Shown one piece after another: positions 41,401 through 52,337 of a stretch of 64,000 bases of DNA. The notes beneath the pieces were generated by a model that saw only the letters and a list, made by a program, of their open reading frames with translations, was not told the DNA's origin and did no database searches. Numbering within the stretch: position 1 is the stretch's first letter; each line of letters starts with the position of its first letter. This DNA comes from Ooceraea biroi. Its lineage: Eukaryota; Arthropoda; Insecta; Hymenoptera; Formicidae. Both the position numbers and the translations under genes were made by a program. The DNA is taken from contig NC_039506.1 of the NCBI RefSeq assembly GCF_003672135.1, positions 9,672,001 to 9,736,000 of the forward strand. Direction: 5' to 3'.

Positions 41401-44400
41401 AAGTAAAGATTACGCCTAAATTATTCAGATGATCGTTTGCGCGATGCGCTACCCGATTATTTCGCGCTGTAATCACTGAAATTATGTTGTACAATAATTT
41501 TTTTATCGCGGAAACCAGCATGCGTATGCGCTATCTTCGCACATGTTAACTTCACTCATGGAACTATAAATATTACGCTAAACTTATCGCGCGCGTGCAT
41601 AACTTTCGCGCGAGTACCCACGTATTGCGTAGGAATTGCAACACGTGTAGCATCACTTATGATATTCCGTCATCGCGCAATCATTATCATAATCGTAATT
41701 ACGATCGGCACTCGCAGTAGAGGAAATTATATTACCGCGGGTAAAATCGTTTTAGCAGCTCCGAGCTACTTTAAATCGAAAATGCGGCATCAATTAGCAG
41801 CGCTGTATATTCCGACACGGAACGGGCGGAAGTCGCCGGGAATCTGCAGCATGCAATCAATTATTAATGAGCCGCGACCTCGATGCATCTGATGCTTCGT
41901 AAGCAGCACAACGCACACACAAAATCATCGAAATGCGGCATTGATATTTGCATATTTAGAAAAATGTGGAATTAAAAACAATAAATACCTGTAACTACAA
42001 TAGAGATTTGTGAGATTCCTATCGTTTCATAAAATTTCAAACTTATTATTATAATGACTATACATTGACACGTAATAAAATAATAGTTATTGATGTTGAA
42101 ATCGTATTTAATTTGATATAAAAACACGTTGTGCGCACGCAGTAATGTTTGTAGATATACTTCCGAGAGGAAAAATATTTATGTGATTAACGTACATTAT
42201 TGCACGCACGATTCCCGAGAAGATGATAACGTAATTTTTAACGCTCGGAACCCATCATCGTTTTGTTCTGCTTTCTCCGCGAGAATCAAGTGTAACCGTA
42301 GAATCTCTTGTTACGCATGTGTATGCCATGTCATGACGTAAAAGTGGTGCGTTTGATGACGAAATTATAGCAAAGTACGTTCACGGTTGTTGACTGGGAA
42401 CACGTTATGTTTGCTAGTATGAGCCTTTGTTAAACATCGAGGTTTCTGCAGATTGGTGTTATTTAGACAATACGCGTATTCTTAGCCTGCTTTTTTAAAA
42501 CAACAACGAGGTTTCTTCTATTACTTTAAGTGCTCCTATACGTGATTTTCCTCGAGCGTAACGGATACACATATTCATAAAGCTCGTCATTATTTAAATA
42601 TGTATAGTTAAGCAGCGTAAAGACTGCAGTGTGCCTCGTTAAGGGGTTGTTAATAGCCTTTTCTCAGTAAATGTTTATTTTCCAAAATGAAAACTTGACA
42701 TACGCTTTTGCTGCATGTAAAACGTGTAAATTGAAACGTCCGATTTTATTTCATCAAAGCAAGTAGTTGCTGTCAGTTCAGTTGTCCAGACAGAATGGAT
42801 AAGCGGAGATAAGCAAAAGTAAAGGAGAAGAGTAAACATCGCAAGATTTTTCCTCGCGCGAGAATCATCAGATGGTGGCCACTCGATCGCCGTTTACTTT
42901 CTCGGATCCCTTTTGTCCGGCGAGGTACGAGATCGTCTTTCTTTTCGACGCCATCAGCTCGCGAGCGGTTTAGAGAGCAACGCCCAGGTTTACACTCGGA
43001 AGAAACTGAAGGAGAAGAGACAGAGAGAAAGAGAAAGAAGAAGAGAAAGACGGCGATAACGAGGGAAAGGAGACAGCAGAGAGAAGGGAGATAGGAACGG
43101 TCATCAGAGGAAGATTAAGAAGAGGAGCAAAGACCTCAAGGCAGAACCGGTCATCGCGCGTCGTCCGTTCGTCCGCGTAAACTCATCTCCCATCTCGCGC
43201 CGAGAGATCGCGCGCCTCGATTACTCGCGCCACGGATGTCGGCATCGCGAAGTAAAGTCGCGACGGATGAAGTTTCCGCTCGTCGCCCAGGCGGACTTAG
43301 CTTCATCGTCTCACTTCTCGCTCCGCTTGTCAATCCGCTTGCCGCGAGCAGTGAGATCCTGCGAGACGCACGCGATGCAACATTAATTCTGAATTCGATA
43401 CACGCAGCCATTTTTTGGCGAACGTCCCGGGCAAAATTATATGAATCTCTCTCTTCAGGTCCGCTCACTTGACCCTCTTCGAGCCACGCTTCTTGCATTT
43501 CTCTTCCCTTATTTTATTTGATAATATAATCAGTCTTTTTATTCCTAAAGCTGATTATAGTGGCCTACATTGTCCATAAAAGATATGAAGTGCTCCATAA
43601 AAGATATTTGATCAACACTGCTGTAGCAAAAGGATTGATAATGATATAGCATTCATATCATTAATTCTATGGATGTGTCAATATAGTGTAAAGACATCAT
43701 TTTTATTTCAAAAAGATGTTCTTATTAATTCGCTTCCTTATATAGTCAGTCAAATTTTGCGTCTAACGCGTTTAAAGTCTAACCAAATTTGGATCATCCC
43801 AGCGCATGTCGCGTCGACGCCAGTCTGTCGATCCATTCGCAACTCGTGTTCTCTTTGCTACGCCCGCGGCGACGTTGATCGAGGTTCATCGATCGAACGT
43901 ACTGAGGTCGATCTTCGCCTGCGAGTTCACCTTGAACAGCCACCTGGTGAACGCCCACGCCGCCCACGGCAGTTCGCTGTTCGTCTCAAACAAGCTTGAA
44001 AATTACCTCGGTCGTAGGAACTCATCGTCTCGTCTTTCCATGATATTATGCCAAGTAAAATCGGAAATTACGGATCAGAGAGCTTCGCAGCTTGTTAGCT
44101 GAATTGGCTAATTCAGAAATTTCACATGTGTGATGTAATTTGCACACACACACACACTCTCTCTCTCTCTCTTTCTCCTTATCAAATATCATTTAAAGAG
44201 TTATCACAAGTACAATTCATTATTTTACGCTTCGACGCTGCGCTTGCAATGCTCATGATGCTTTCAATGCTTGCAATAGCGCAGCAACAATTCCATTTAT
44301 CATCTAATCAGTGCTTCTCGCTTCTAGATCTAGACATGTCTCGGAGATATCTTATTCTGTTACATGAAGCTACTTTCATATTTCATTAATTTTTATGAGA

Positions 44401-47400
44401 TTCTACGCGATTCAGTTCAATATCGAACAAGCGATTCGACTGATCAGCATAACACGTCCGAGTTATCTGTAGTATCTGGGTCGAAATAAAAGCGTTATAC
44501 TTCCAATGGACGCAATATGCCTGACTTATCTACGTACGGATTCATCAGCCCGTGAAGTTTTGACGTAAAAACGACCAAAGGGGACTCACTTGGCGTACGC
44601 TTTCTCCAACAGGGCCGGCCAGAACTGATCAGTGTGCCGACTCTGCACGAAGGCGAGTCTTCCGTGAACCGCTGGCAATCTGTCGTCAACAAGGACCTCC
44701 ACCCACGCGCCGCACCACCATAATCGAAACCTGAACACCCCCGCATACTCGGCGGTCGGCGAGCCTGAGGGTTCCCCGCCGCTGCCAAAACCCTGATCGG
44801 CTGGTACCACCCTGTAGAAGAGACCTTTGCTGAGGTGCAATACGCCCAGGCACGATACCAGCCACTTATCACCTGTTAACAAATCGGTGACTGATTACGT
44901 CGAGAATTTATTATATTATTGCTTATGTACGTCTCAAAGTCTTATTTTGTTCATAAAATTATATTCTTCTCATCTTCTGCTAAATAAGTAAAATTTAAAT
45001 CTTTCGTTATATGTGAGATCCAAGAAAAGCTTTATTTTAAACAATTCTTAGCAAGAAATTATGCGATATTGCAGTAAGTGTTTTATGGTAAACTTCTTAC
45101 AGTTATTTCAATGACTTTATCTTCATGTAAAGAAGGGACACTTAGCATACTATGAAACTGTGAAGACAGTTTACACAACAGTTACTATCGCTACTGTGTG
45201 CAAATTAAAAGTCGCATGATTACGTTAATTAAGACGCACTTAAAACATCTGAGAAAGCGTTAATATATGTATATACTATTATAATAATTTTTAATTTTAT
45301 GTAAAAGTAACGGTTGATGTTACAAGCTTGTCACACTCTAAAATTACTTAATACGTAACTGTTTCAACGGAAATATTAAGAAAACATATTGCCAAATAAT
45401 ACGAATTACTCTTATTTTTAAAGATTAATGAAAGATTATTCTTAATGAACAACTAAACGGCTTTACATTACATGTTCATCAAATCGTAACATCGTGGAAA
45501 AATTATTCAAAATCCGAACAACATTGCAATATATCCCGTTGCGTTCGTTCACTTCACTTTCGTTTTCGAAGGTCTAATCGCTGATCGCGAGCGCTCGTTT
45601 TTATTAACTTTTTGTCATTCGACGCGAGAAAAGAGCGGAAAATGAGAACAAGAACTTGCTCGAACGCGGATTTTATTGCCAGCTTTCGATAATGATACTC
45701 CTATTGCATTTTGATTAGGCTTTTAGATAATAAAAGCAAGATAGTTTCGTCGTTTAATCTATATGCAAGGGAGTGTGCGAAATTATATGTAAGATAATGA
45801 ATCACAAAGAATTAATGTAATTTCTTCTATATGAAACGGTGTGATATTTTTAATAGACCTTATCCTTGATAACAATTTCTTGTATATCTCCACAACTATA
45901 GGAATGCTTTATTGTTCAATTATTTTGACGCTTGGCACAGATATTTCAGCAAAATAAATTTTTCCTCGTTATTAACATAAATGATAATTTTGCGGCACAA
46001 CTTGCTACGACTCTCCACTGTACGGTTTCATTTCAGATACATTCGAAATGTCTCGACTTTGATCAAACTGATCGGGATCGATCTGAAAGCGGGCGTGTCG
46101 GCACGCAAGGCCGCAAAGGTAGATCGCCGAATTCTGCAGTGTCGCAATGTAGGTCGGTACAAATTATTACGTGTCGTCATCCTGCTTGGCCGTGCGTGCT
46201 GTTGCGCACATACACGTTAACGGGACACGTCGCGCGCGCTTTGCAGAACGCAGTTATATCTTCAGGAATGCGCCCGCATGGTGCACTCGAGGGCGCTCGA
46301 CTTCCGGTAGCGCGATGCTACACTCGTAAATTACGCCTGAGCCGCGGAAAAAATTACGTCGCAGGAACGTTCCATGGTGCATTAGTTCACGTCCTCGGTA
46401 AAATCGCATTCCGTTTTAATTTCCTGAGTCGCTGCGGTCGTAAACAAAGCTGCGGTCCGAAGTAAAGCGAAACCCGAAAGAAACAACGTTATTATTACAT
46501 ATTATAATGAAAAAGAAACATCTTCCTGCACGAAATATAATCTGGAAATGATGGATCACTTTGAATGTTTAAATGAAAGAGTTAAAAAGAGTATAATTGC
46601 ATAATTTAAGAAATGTACAGCATGTGATAAACTACAATATATACATATTTATATATAATTTGTCAAATATTGAATTTAGGTATTGCAAACTGAAGTAAAG
46701 GATAATATCCAAATTATAAGATACGTTCAATAAAAAAAAAAGTTTCATTCTAGTGCTTTTATCCTTTGAAAAGAAATTAAAAACTTGGATGAAAAAACAT
46801 TTGGACGCAAAAAGAACTTTCGTAATAAAATAATCATAGTGTATTTTTTATTAATCTGCATTAGTATTGTGTACGCGCTGAAAACTGGTTTGACTTCCTG
46901 TCCTAGTATTTCTCAATAGAAATCGAGAATTTCAGGTATGATATTTCATCCATACATGCGTATGCTAGTATTCAGAGATTTCGCAGTTAACGTTACATCG
47001 CCGCTATATGCGCCATTTTATTCTTCTATCTTATCGTAGCGTTTATAATCGCGAGAAAATGATTCCAACGTTTGATACGATACGTAACATTTAACAAGTG
47101 TTACTATTTTCACGATTAGCACTTAGTAGCAGAATAAGTTCCCAAGTAAATTACGCGTTCAAATATCTAGAATGCACAACTTTCTAATTTAATTAATACG
47201 CTCAGAGTCCTAAATACAATTATTAAATATTACGTCTTCATGAGTCGATTACGACCGTAAATTTCGACTACGATTATACTATTAATGTCATCCTAATTAA
47301 TTAGGATGATACATTCCGCGTTTAGTCGCAGAATATTATCTATCATTAAATTATACTTAATTATAATATGATATTCTCAATCACTTAAGAACGGTGGCCG

Positions 47401-50215
47401 TACACATAAAACCATTTCCTTAATCGCTTAATTGGTATTACGGAAATCGCGTTTAAAATAAACGAAAATTGCGATACATGAATGATCTTATCCCACAAAC
47501 GTGAAATAAAAAGAGTATAATGACTTTGACCTGGTCATGGAAACGACCACGTGTTATCTCTCACGTTCGTCAAAGGTTACCGAAGTAATTTCAGGGTTCG
47601 CATGATTTCGCGCTCTTTCGGCCGTGAAGATAGGATGAGGTTTTCCGGTTCTATTTCAGTCGTAATGCCAGGTAATTATATCATTAAAAGTTACTTGGCC
47701 GCAAAGTTTTTTCGATATTTCATGTCCTCTTTTAAGGATTCTGATGGCAGGAAGGAATAACTCTGCAAAGTCGAAAGCCACTTTCGAATCATTTTAAATT
47801 ATCATTTATATGCGAGCTTGTTGAAAAGATGGTCGCAGTTAACATTTAATAATATAATAAAAATTTTAAAAAAGCTATTTAGGAAATGTAAGGATCTAAA
47901 ATATATATCTCAACAAATAAATTTAATTTTCTGCAGTAAACGCGTTTTGATAATGTTTCCTGAGGGATGTTCTTTTTCGACAATCAATCAATATTGTCAG
48001 ATGATTGCGTATAACAGAGACAAATTATCTCGAGATTGAAATAATGAGTGATTGTGAAGACTCAATAGTCGATTAGCGACCCGTGATAATGAACTCACGT
48101 AACCTTTCGTCACGCAAGAAGAAAAGAAGTTAAGTAGAAGCCAAGGTTTTCAAACACGCGTAAAAGCACAACATATCATTATGCCTATCGAGGAAATTCC
48201 GTATTACCGGCAATAAGAAGGAAAGGCAAAAGCGGAACGACCAGTTCTATCGTTGGCCGATGCCTCTCGCGCGTCGTTTATTTATGCAAGCTCTGCGGCT
48301 GACATTTTTAAAATATATCCCGCCATGTAGCATTCTACTACTATTCTTCCATGCTTAAATTCATTGTACGAGCCCATTTGTAATGCAATTATTCCTCATG
48401 AATATAACATTCAATTCTCACCCATCTTCCCGGGAATGACGTCGAACTGAGCCGGTGCATCGCTGACGAAGATGGGGCGATTGCACAACTCCTGAAACAA
48501 AGAAAATGATCTTTTATTATTTTTCTTCAACTGACATAAACTGAAAATTGTTACATAAAAATTTTTAAGTACTTGAAAGAGACTTTTGTAAACGTAAAAA
48601 GTGGAAAGAGAAGAACTGCAATACGAATCGACGAAAAGGTAAAAACATTTAACAAGCAAATACTATATTATAAGCAATATCAGAAGTAAAACTAGGCTAT
48701 GTCTGCAATTTAATGCTTGCTCAATCTTTGATTGGTCGGTCTGTCGCAATTAATGAAACTAATGCCCGTTTCACCATAATTTTCTAATATAATTTTATAT
48801 CATTCCCGGTAATCTATTCTTTGTAGGACACGCTGACATTCAATTAAAATTTACTAGGTTGTTTAACGGAAATTATGCAATTCAGGGAAATAATTATTTA
48901 ATAAAATAGTCGCGCATACATGTTAGGTACTTTGCAATGAAATATTATGTATTAATGGCACACAAAGTACCGTGTCGTGAGATAATCACGTATTAAATAA
49001 CTGCTCGCCGAGAGTTGCATCCCGCATTAGCACAATAACCTTCCCTCTTTCGGCGGCGTGTTTCCGGTCGTGACGGAAATCACAGTCCGCGAGAGCGATC
49101 TTCGGTGACGGCGTTAAAAAGCACGCCACGCATGCGTTGTTCGTGGCAATTATGAATCTTGCCATAGGAATGTGCTGTCAGTGACTTTTATTACGATCAT
49201 TATATGTTGCGGCGGTGCACCGCCACGCAATGTCTCGTTCGGTAAGCAGAAAAGACCTCGGTTACGCGTCGCCGACTTCACCTGCCGCTCGCCTGTTTCT
49301 CGTCTCATCGTACAGGTTGCGTAACCGCACTGCAGGATCGTTGATCCCGCTGGCTATTCCCTGTTGCGATATTGTAGAATTGTTACATTTTATTTAGGAA
49401 AGATCAAAAGTATAAATGCACTTTATATTTGATACATTCGATTTCATGAATTAAATGCATTCAGTCGATTCAATATATCCGAGAAATCTCTCTCTGAGTG
49501 TATGCTATATTTAATACATTTAATTTAATACATTTTATATATTTTTTTGATATATTAATAATATATTCTAATGTCCAATATATAAAAATAAAATTGGATA
49601 TTCCAGAAATTGAACATTTTTGTTAATAAATTTACGTTAAGGGATTGTTTAAAGATTAAAATTCTGTTCAGTGAAAGAGCAAGGTATCGCAAGAAACAAT
49701 TGTGTGTTTTGCTTTAAATATTCATGAAGGAATAGAAGAGTTAGACACAAAAAATATATATACGCAAGATAAATTGCGTAAAGATAGCGTGATCTTTTTA
49801 GCGAAATAGGATGTTCCGTTAAGTTTTGTCCTACCCAGAAGACAAGCTGGTTCCACAATCATGAGCACGCAGGCGACAGAGATGAGCTGCGTGTCAAGGT
49901 TGCGAACTGTTTTCGTTACGGTTCCTAAGTCTCTTGTCTTTCCGTTCTCCAGGAACTGGAGCGAGCCGAGGAAGCTAATTCTTTCAGCTTCAGATTGTTC
50001 CCGCAGGATGAACCTCGTTTCTAATCAGTTTTTAAGAGCGAAAGATAAATCTTTATTAGCTGAAAGCTCAATCTCACCTTTGGCCTCTTCCATTGGAACT
50101 GGAACGGCGGTGTCTGATGGTAGAAGACGGATGTTTGCGTCGCTGGAAATTCTGGATCCTCCCAGAGCTCACCCCGTTTCAAGCACGAACGCTTGATTCG
50201 TTCGTACTCGCTCAT
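32461..50215 (-). CDS. CalpC: Calpain-C-like catalytically dead calpain
   Basis: Fifteen coding exons on the - strand, all in frame with GT/AG junctions, give 667 residues, close to the usual classical calpain length. Order: 50215-50078, 48491-48422, 44872-44590, 36102-35916, 35841-35767, 35304-35135, 34874-34702, 34516-34422, 34339-34107, 33677-33508, 33378-33320, 33058-32911, 32832-32716, 32635-32577, 32487-32461. Domains: N-terminal/IIa about 1-164, IIb 165-330, C2-like domain III 331-480, penta-EF-hand 490-667. The catalytic Cys of GDCW is Lys72 (GDKW). The His of GHAY is replaced (GINY, 241-244). The Asn remains (N267 in RNPLG, usually RNPW). Loss of active-site residues in an otherwise intact insect calpain is the hallmark of Calpain-C, so this is likely a calcium-responsive pseudo-protease. 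Introns 1-3 are long (1.6, 3.5 and 8.5 kb); the remaining exons are compact. It converges with the dipeptidase gene. Confidence 0.94.
32577..32635 (-). CDS. CalpC: CalpC exon 14
   Basis: Encodes IFESKDPLQNGTIKLSLSE, the fourth EF-hand-like loop just before the terminal helix. Acceptor TTCACCTAG, donor GTACAT. Confidence 0.92.
32716..32832 (-). CDS. CalpC: CalpC exon 13
   Basis: Encodes FQLNTDVLSILILRYMRKDG and LRFGDFVSAILHLSDAF, the third EF-hand pair region of calpains. Acceptor TTTTTAG, donor GTACGT. Confidence 0.92.
32911..33058 (-). CDS. CalpC: CalpC exon 12, best EF-hand loop
   Basis: With the preceding Asp it forms the loop D-S-S-G-S-G-R-L-K-F-N-D, a plausible calcium site with Asp instead of Glu at position 12. 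The following loop (KEKTGILKAERL) lacks the acidic position 12 and is probably weak. Acceptor is AAATAG with a modest pyrimidine tract. Confidence 0.9.
33320..33378 (-). CDS. CalpC: CalpC exon 11
   Basis: A 59-nt exon encoding YIKSCACMEVCRQVVLTMD, the helix that leads into an EF-hand calcium loop. It was required to restore the frame between exons 10 and 12 and matches the family there. Confidence 0.9.
33508..33677 (-). CDS. CalpC: CalpC exon 10, linker and first EF helix
   Basis: Encodes the linker after domain III and the start of the penta-EF-hand domain: FLQLADEHRTVNAFELQELL. Acceptor GCTTCAG, donor GTACGA. Confidence 0.9.
34107..34339 (-). CDS. CalpC: CalpC exon 9
   Basis: End of domain III: VIGFTAYTLPK, QYTNSRQVSHRCQLEQGGYL, then VPTTFEPTQETSF and LRVYSS. 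The donor GTAGGT at 34106 is chosen because it keeps the frame into exon 10; reading on meets a TAG at once. Confidence 0.92.
34422..34516 (-). CDS. CalpC: CalpC exon 8
   Basis: Encodes TFHINPQLHLILSEMEEVIV and SLNQHS of domain III. Acceptor TTTGCAG, donor GTAAGA. Confidence 0.93.
34702..34874 (-). CDS. CalpC: CalpC exon 7
   Basis: Begins ISYSDFVKTFTHLEVVHL, completing the family block GEFWISYSDF. The next segment, WQMKLYQGSWRRGVTAGGC, is the first strand of domain III. Phase 1 at both ends. Confidence 0.94.
35135..35304 (-). CDS. CalpC: CalpC exon 6
   Basis: Encodes VQLVKLRNPLG with the catalytic Asn position kept (N267) and the following Trp changed to Leu. Then GGEYVGAW and MAEGEF-W, the end of the IIb core. 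Ends with two bases of a split Trp codon, donor GTGAGT. Confidence 0.94.
35583..35685. mobile_element. TTAA-bounded palindromic MITE-like sequence
   Basis: TTAA at 35583-35586 and 35682-35685 bracket 95 bp whose halves are imperfect inverted repeats: left ACATGTTGGTCAGTGACCG, right complement GCCATGACGGTCATTGGTGA. TTAA duplication is the target-site habit of piggyBac-type elements. Lies in the CalpC intron between exons 5 and 6. Short and diverged; no transposase. Confidence 0.45.
35767..35841 (-). CDS. CalpC: CalpC exon 5, site of lost catalytic His
   Basis: 25 codons, phase 0 at both ends, donor GTGAGT. Reads NGIQMGINYRLYAIER, where active calpains have G-H-A-Y; the His position is Ile242 (or Asn243 if the gap is placed differently). 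Confidence 0.93.
35916..36102 (-). CDS. CalpC: CalpC exon 4
   Basis: Continues AYAK-LHGSYEALKYG and DGLSDLTGGITE, the conserved end of IIa and start of IIb. Ends in a short run NNNQQQQ before the GTAGAA donor. Preceded by the gene's largest intron (8.5 kb). Confidence 0.93.
36233..36280. repeat. 25-bp tandem duplication
   Basis: GTCAATAAATAACGATTTAA occurs twice with a 25-bp period inside CalpC intron 3. Confidence 0.85.
42990..43140 (+). repeat. Purine-rich GA tract
   Basis: About 140 bp almost free of pyrimidines on the + strand, rich in GAGA and AGAAG words, directly before a CpG-rich block. Such tracts can bind GAGA-type factors in insects or be simple low-complexity DNA. Confidence 0.6.
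44143..44179. repeat. (CA)n(CT)n microsatellite
   Basis: Compound dinucleotide repeat, 37 bp, in CalpC intron 3. Confidence 0.92.
44590..44872 (-). CDS. CalpC: CalpC exon 3, protease core IIa
   Basis: Opens GDKWLVSCLG: Lys72 (AAG) stands where calpains have the catalytic Cys. Then LFYRVVPADQ, YAGVFRFRLWW, WVEVLVDDRLP and FWPALLEKAYA, all typical of calpain domain IIa. A Gly/Ser/Pro-rich insert lies at about residues 98-109. Donor GTGAGT. Confidence 0.95.
44873..48421 (-). other. CalpC intron 2 (3.5 kb)
   Basis: AT-rich with scattered GC-rich patches (46050-46460). Contains the perfect 22-bp palindrome at 47288-47309. The open frame at 45932-46465 has no recognisable content. Confidence 0.8.
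47288..47309. repeat. Perfect 22-bp palindrome
   Basis: Each half is TCATCCTAATT; the centre contains overlapping TAATTA words, the core bound by many homeodomain proteins. Function unknown. Confidence 0.8.
48422..48491 (-). CDS. CalpC: CalpC exon 2
   Basis: Acceptor TTTGTTTCAG, donor GTGAGA. Encodes ELCNRPIFVSDAPAQFDV and PGKMG, the segment just before the catalytic cysteine site. Ends with one base of a split Gly codon. Confidence 0.92.
48492..50077 (-). other. CalpC intron 1 (1.6 kb)
   Basis: Intron between coding exons 1 and 2, GTGAGA to TTTCAG. No further feature seen. Confidence 0.85.
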
Positions 50216-50221
50216 TACGTC
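50078..50221 (-). CDS. CalpC: CalpC exon 1 (start codon exon)
   Basis: Begins after a strong acceptor (TTTTTCAG) whose exon sequence reads GACGTA then ATG at 50215. The coding part gives 46 residues: MSEYERIKRSCL, then the family motif ELWEDPEFPA and PPFQFQWKRP. The donor is GTGAGA. An acceptor this close upstream implies a 5' UTR exon or an upstream coding exon at higher coordinates. ATG 50215 was chosen because it sits where calpain N-termini usually start. Confidence 0.88.
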
Positions 50222-52312
50222 CTGAAAAACAAAAAGGAGATGTCTGATCAGAATTTTAACAAGATTGTTAATTCGCGATACTACTTATTCTCTCAAATAT
50301 ATTTATCATAATACGAATAGCAAAATCGCTCTTTTGCTCTAGAGAAATACACTTTAAGTGATAAATTAAAATGATGAGAGGACAAAGTCGTGATTGTAAT
50401 AAAATTGATCTGACTACTTTTGATGAAAACAAAGCATCGAGGTAGCCAGTTCTTATGTATGTTCTTAATTGTTTACAATTTCATAGAACTAGAACTTATG
50501 TAGTTGCGCTCGAGAACAAAGACCTGATATCCTCTTAACGAAGAACTTGCTACGAAAGTTGTATTAAGAAATTACGTTACCTAATTAATATTAATGACTC
50601 ATTATTAATAGAGGGTGAGAATTTAACAGTATCTTTACCCACATAACGCCTTCTCATTCTTCTCGCCATCTCCGCTCGTAATTAAGGCACAAACTTAAAT
50701 ATTAAAATACTTAAATTGCGTGAAGACATGTTCAAAAACGTTTCTAACACAAAATTAAATCTACTAAATAGAGTGTCAAAAAATAAATTCACGTGATCCA
50801 GGCATCGTCGACTGTTTTTGAGAAATAGTACTTCCCCGAGCAATGACTGAAACATTTTTCGGAGAACATTTAGGCCTCGCTTGTGGTATTCTTTCCCACG
50901 CCATGAGCGTTACCCCGTCGGCCTCCATAGATCTCCCGATAGCGCGAAATTTTGCCTCCCGCAAGGCAGACACGTCATTGCTTCTAAAAATCTCGTAATA
51001 ACAGCCTGTCGATCAAACGAATCACTTTCGCGGATAGCCGTTCGCGCGTTCGCTAATCGACGATGTTTGTGACCTCGATGTGCGCGTCGATAATGCGTTT
51101 CGAGCTCATCGAACACGTCGTATCCAGGTCGACACTCTCTCCTCGTGAATTCTCCGTTGGCGTAGTGATTAACGACGCTTCTTCTTCGGCATTCGGCCGG
51201 AAATATAAGTCCGATGCTTCTTCTCGCGAAGCAGAAGCGTCGCCTTTGTGAGCGTTCGAATAAATCATAATTATTAGCCCCCTTTGCCTGTTACGCGTAA
51301 CTTTACGCACGCTTTTTCCGTCGATGTAATGCAACGTAACCGGCAATTAGTATCGACTATTTGCAGCAAGCTTAGCAACAGCTACCCGATACTGCCCATC
51401 CATCTAATGGACTTTAATGATACGGCGCTAACGCCGACGCAGAATTAAGAAATATCCTGCCGCGGCATCAGCTCCGCTGATGCTCCGCGCTCGGATACTC
51501 GCGCACGGAATACTCATCTGTAAAACACGCGCGTTATGCATCCGCAGCTCGGTGATGCATTAATATTAATGCTCTCGTAATTATCAACGCGTTTGATATT
51601 TATTCTACTATGCTGCTCGTGCTTATGTATGAATACATCGATATCTGAAGAAGAAAGAAAATGCTTTTGCTACATGGATATATATTTAATTATTTTTTAA
51701 ATGAAATAAATCATTCATATTTTTTTCAAGATAGATATGCATTATGTCTATATGTCTATTTGAATATTGTATCAACATTGTATACTGTTGATAAGTAGTT
51801 TTATATTAAATTTTATATTAAAGGATTTTGATCAATACTTAATTTCTCTAACAAATTCCATTTATTTTAGACATAATAAAATCATTATTAAATCTTATTT
51901 TACTAAAATTCATGAAATCAGCTTAATCATTTATTCTACGCGAGTTTTAAACATTATTGTTTATAACATTCTCACTCATTTCTTTATAAAAACGAGAAGT
52001 TAAATTCTTAAATTTCTTAATCCTTAAATTTTTAAATAAATTGTAATTTACAAATTAATTGAACAATTTAATTTAAAAACTGTACAATAACAGGTTGCTG
52101 CTAAGCTGATTACAGAATGATGACAAAATTTTATTGTACAAAGCATATAGCAGCATAATTCACAATCAGCTTATACATATATATCAGAAATATCAGCCAG
52201 TTTTAAATGGACGTCTTCGCTGGGAATGAGAGCTATTCCATCGTCGCTTCGTCCTATTGCGGGATAAACGTCGTCATCGCGCGGTGATGGGCCATTAAAC
52301 GGTTCTGCGACG

Positions 52313-52337
52313 CGAGAGAGAGAAAGAGAGAGAGAGA
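52313..52337. repeat. (GA)n microsatellite
   Basis: 25 bp of GA units with one AAA interruption. Confidence 0.85.

Larger units (their letters stand above)
36103..44589 (-). other. CalpC intron 3 (8.5 kb)
   Basis: Largest intron of the gene. Holds a 25-bp-period tandem repeat at 36233-36280, a purine-rich and then CpG-rich block at 42800-43500, a GC-rich stretch at about 43790-44000 and a CA/CT microsatellite at 44143. Open frames at 39497-39832 and 41183-41521 match no family I know. Confidence 0.8.

Noticed and set aside
43806..44102. Possible C2H2-like pattern (CEFTLNSHLVNAH) on the + strand
   Set aside because: The first Cys pair is missing, so it is not a zinc finger.
45932..46465. 177-codon + strand open frame within CalpC intron 2
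   Set aside because: No recognisable motif, overlaps another open frame, lies inside a calpain intron.
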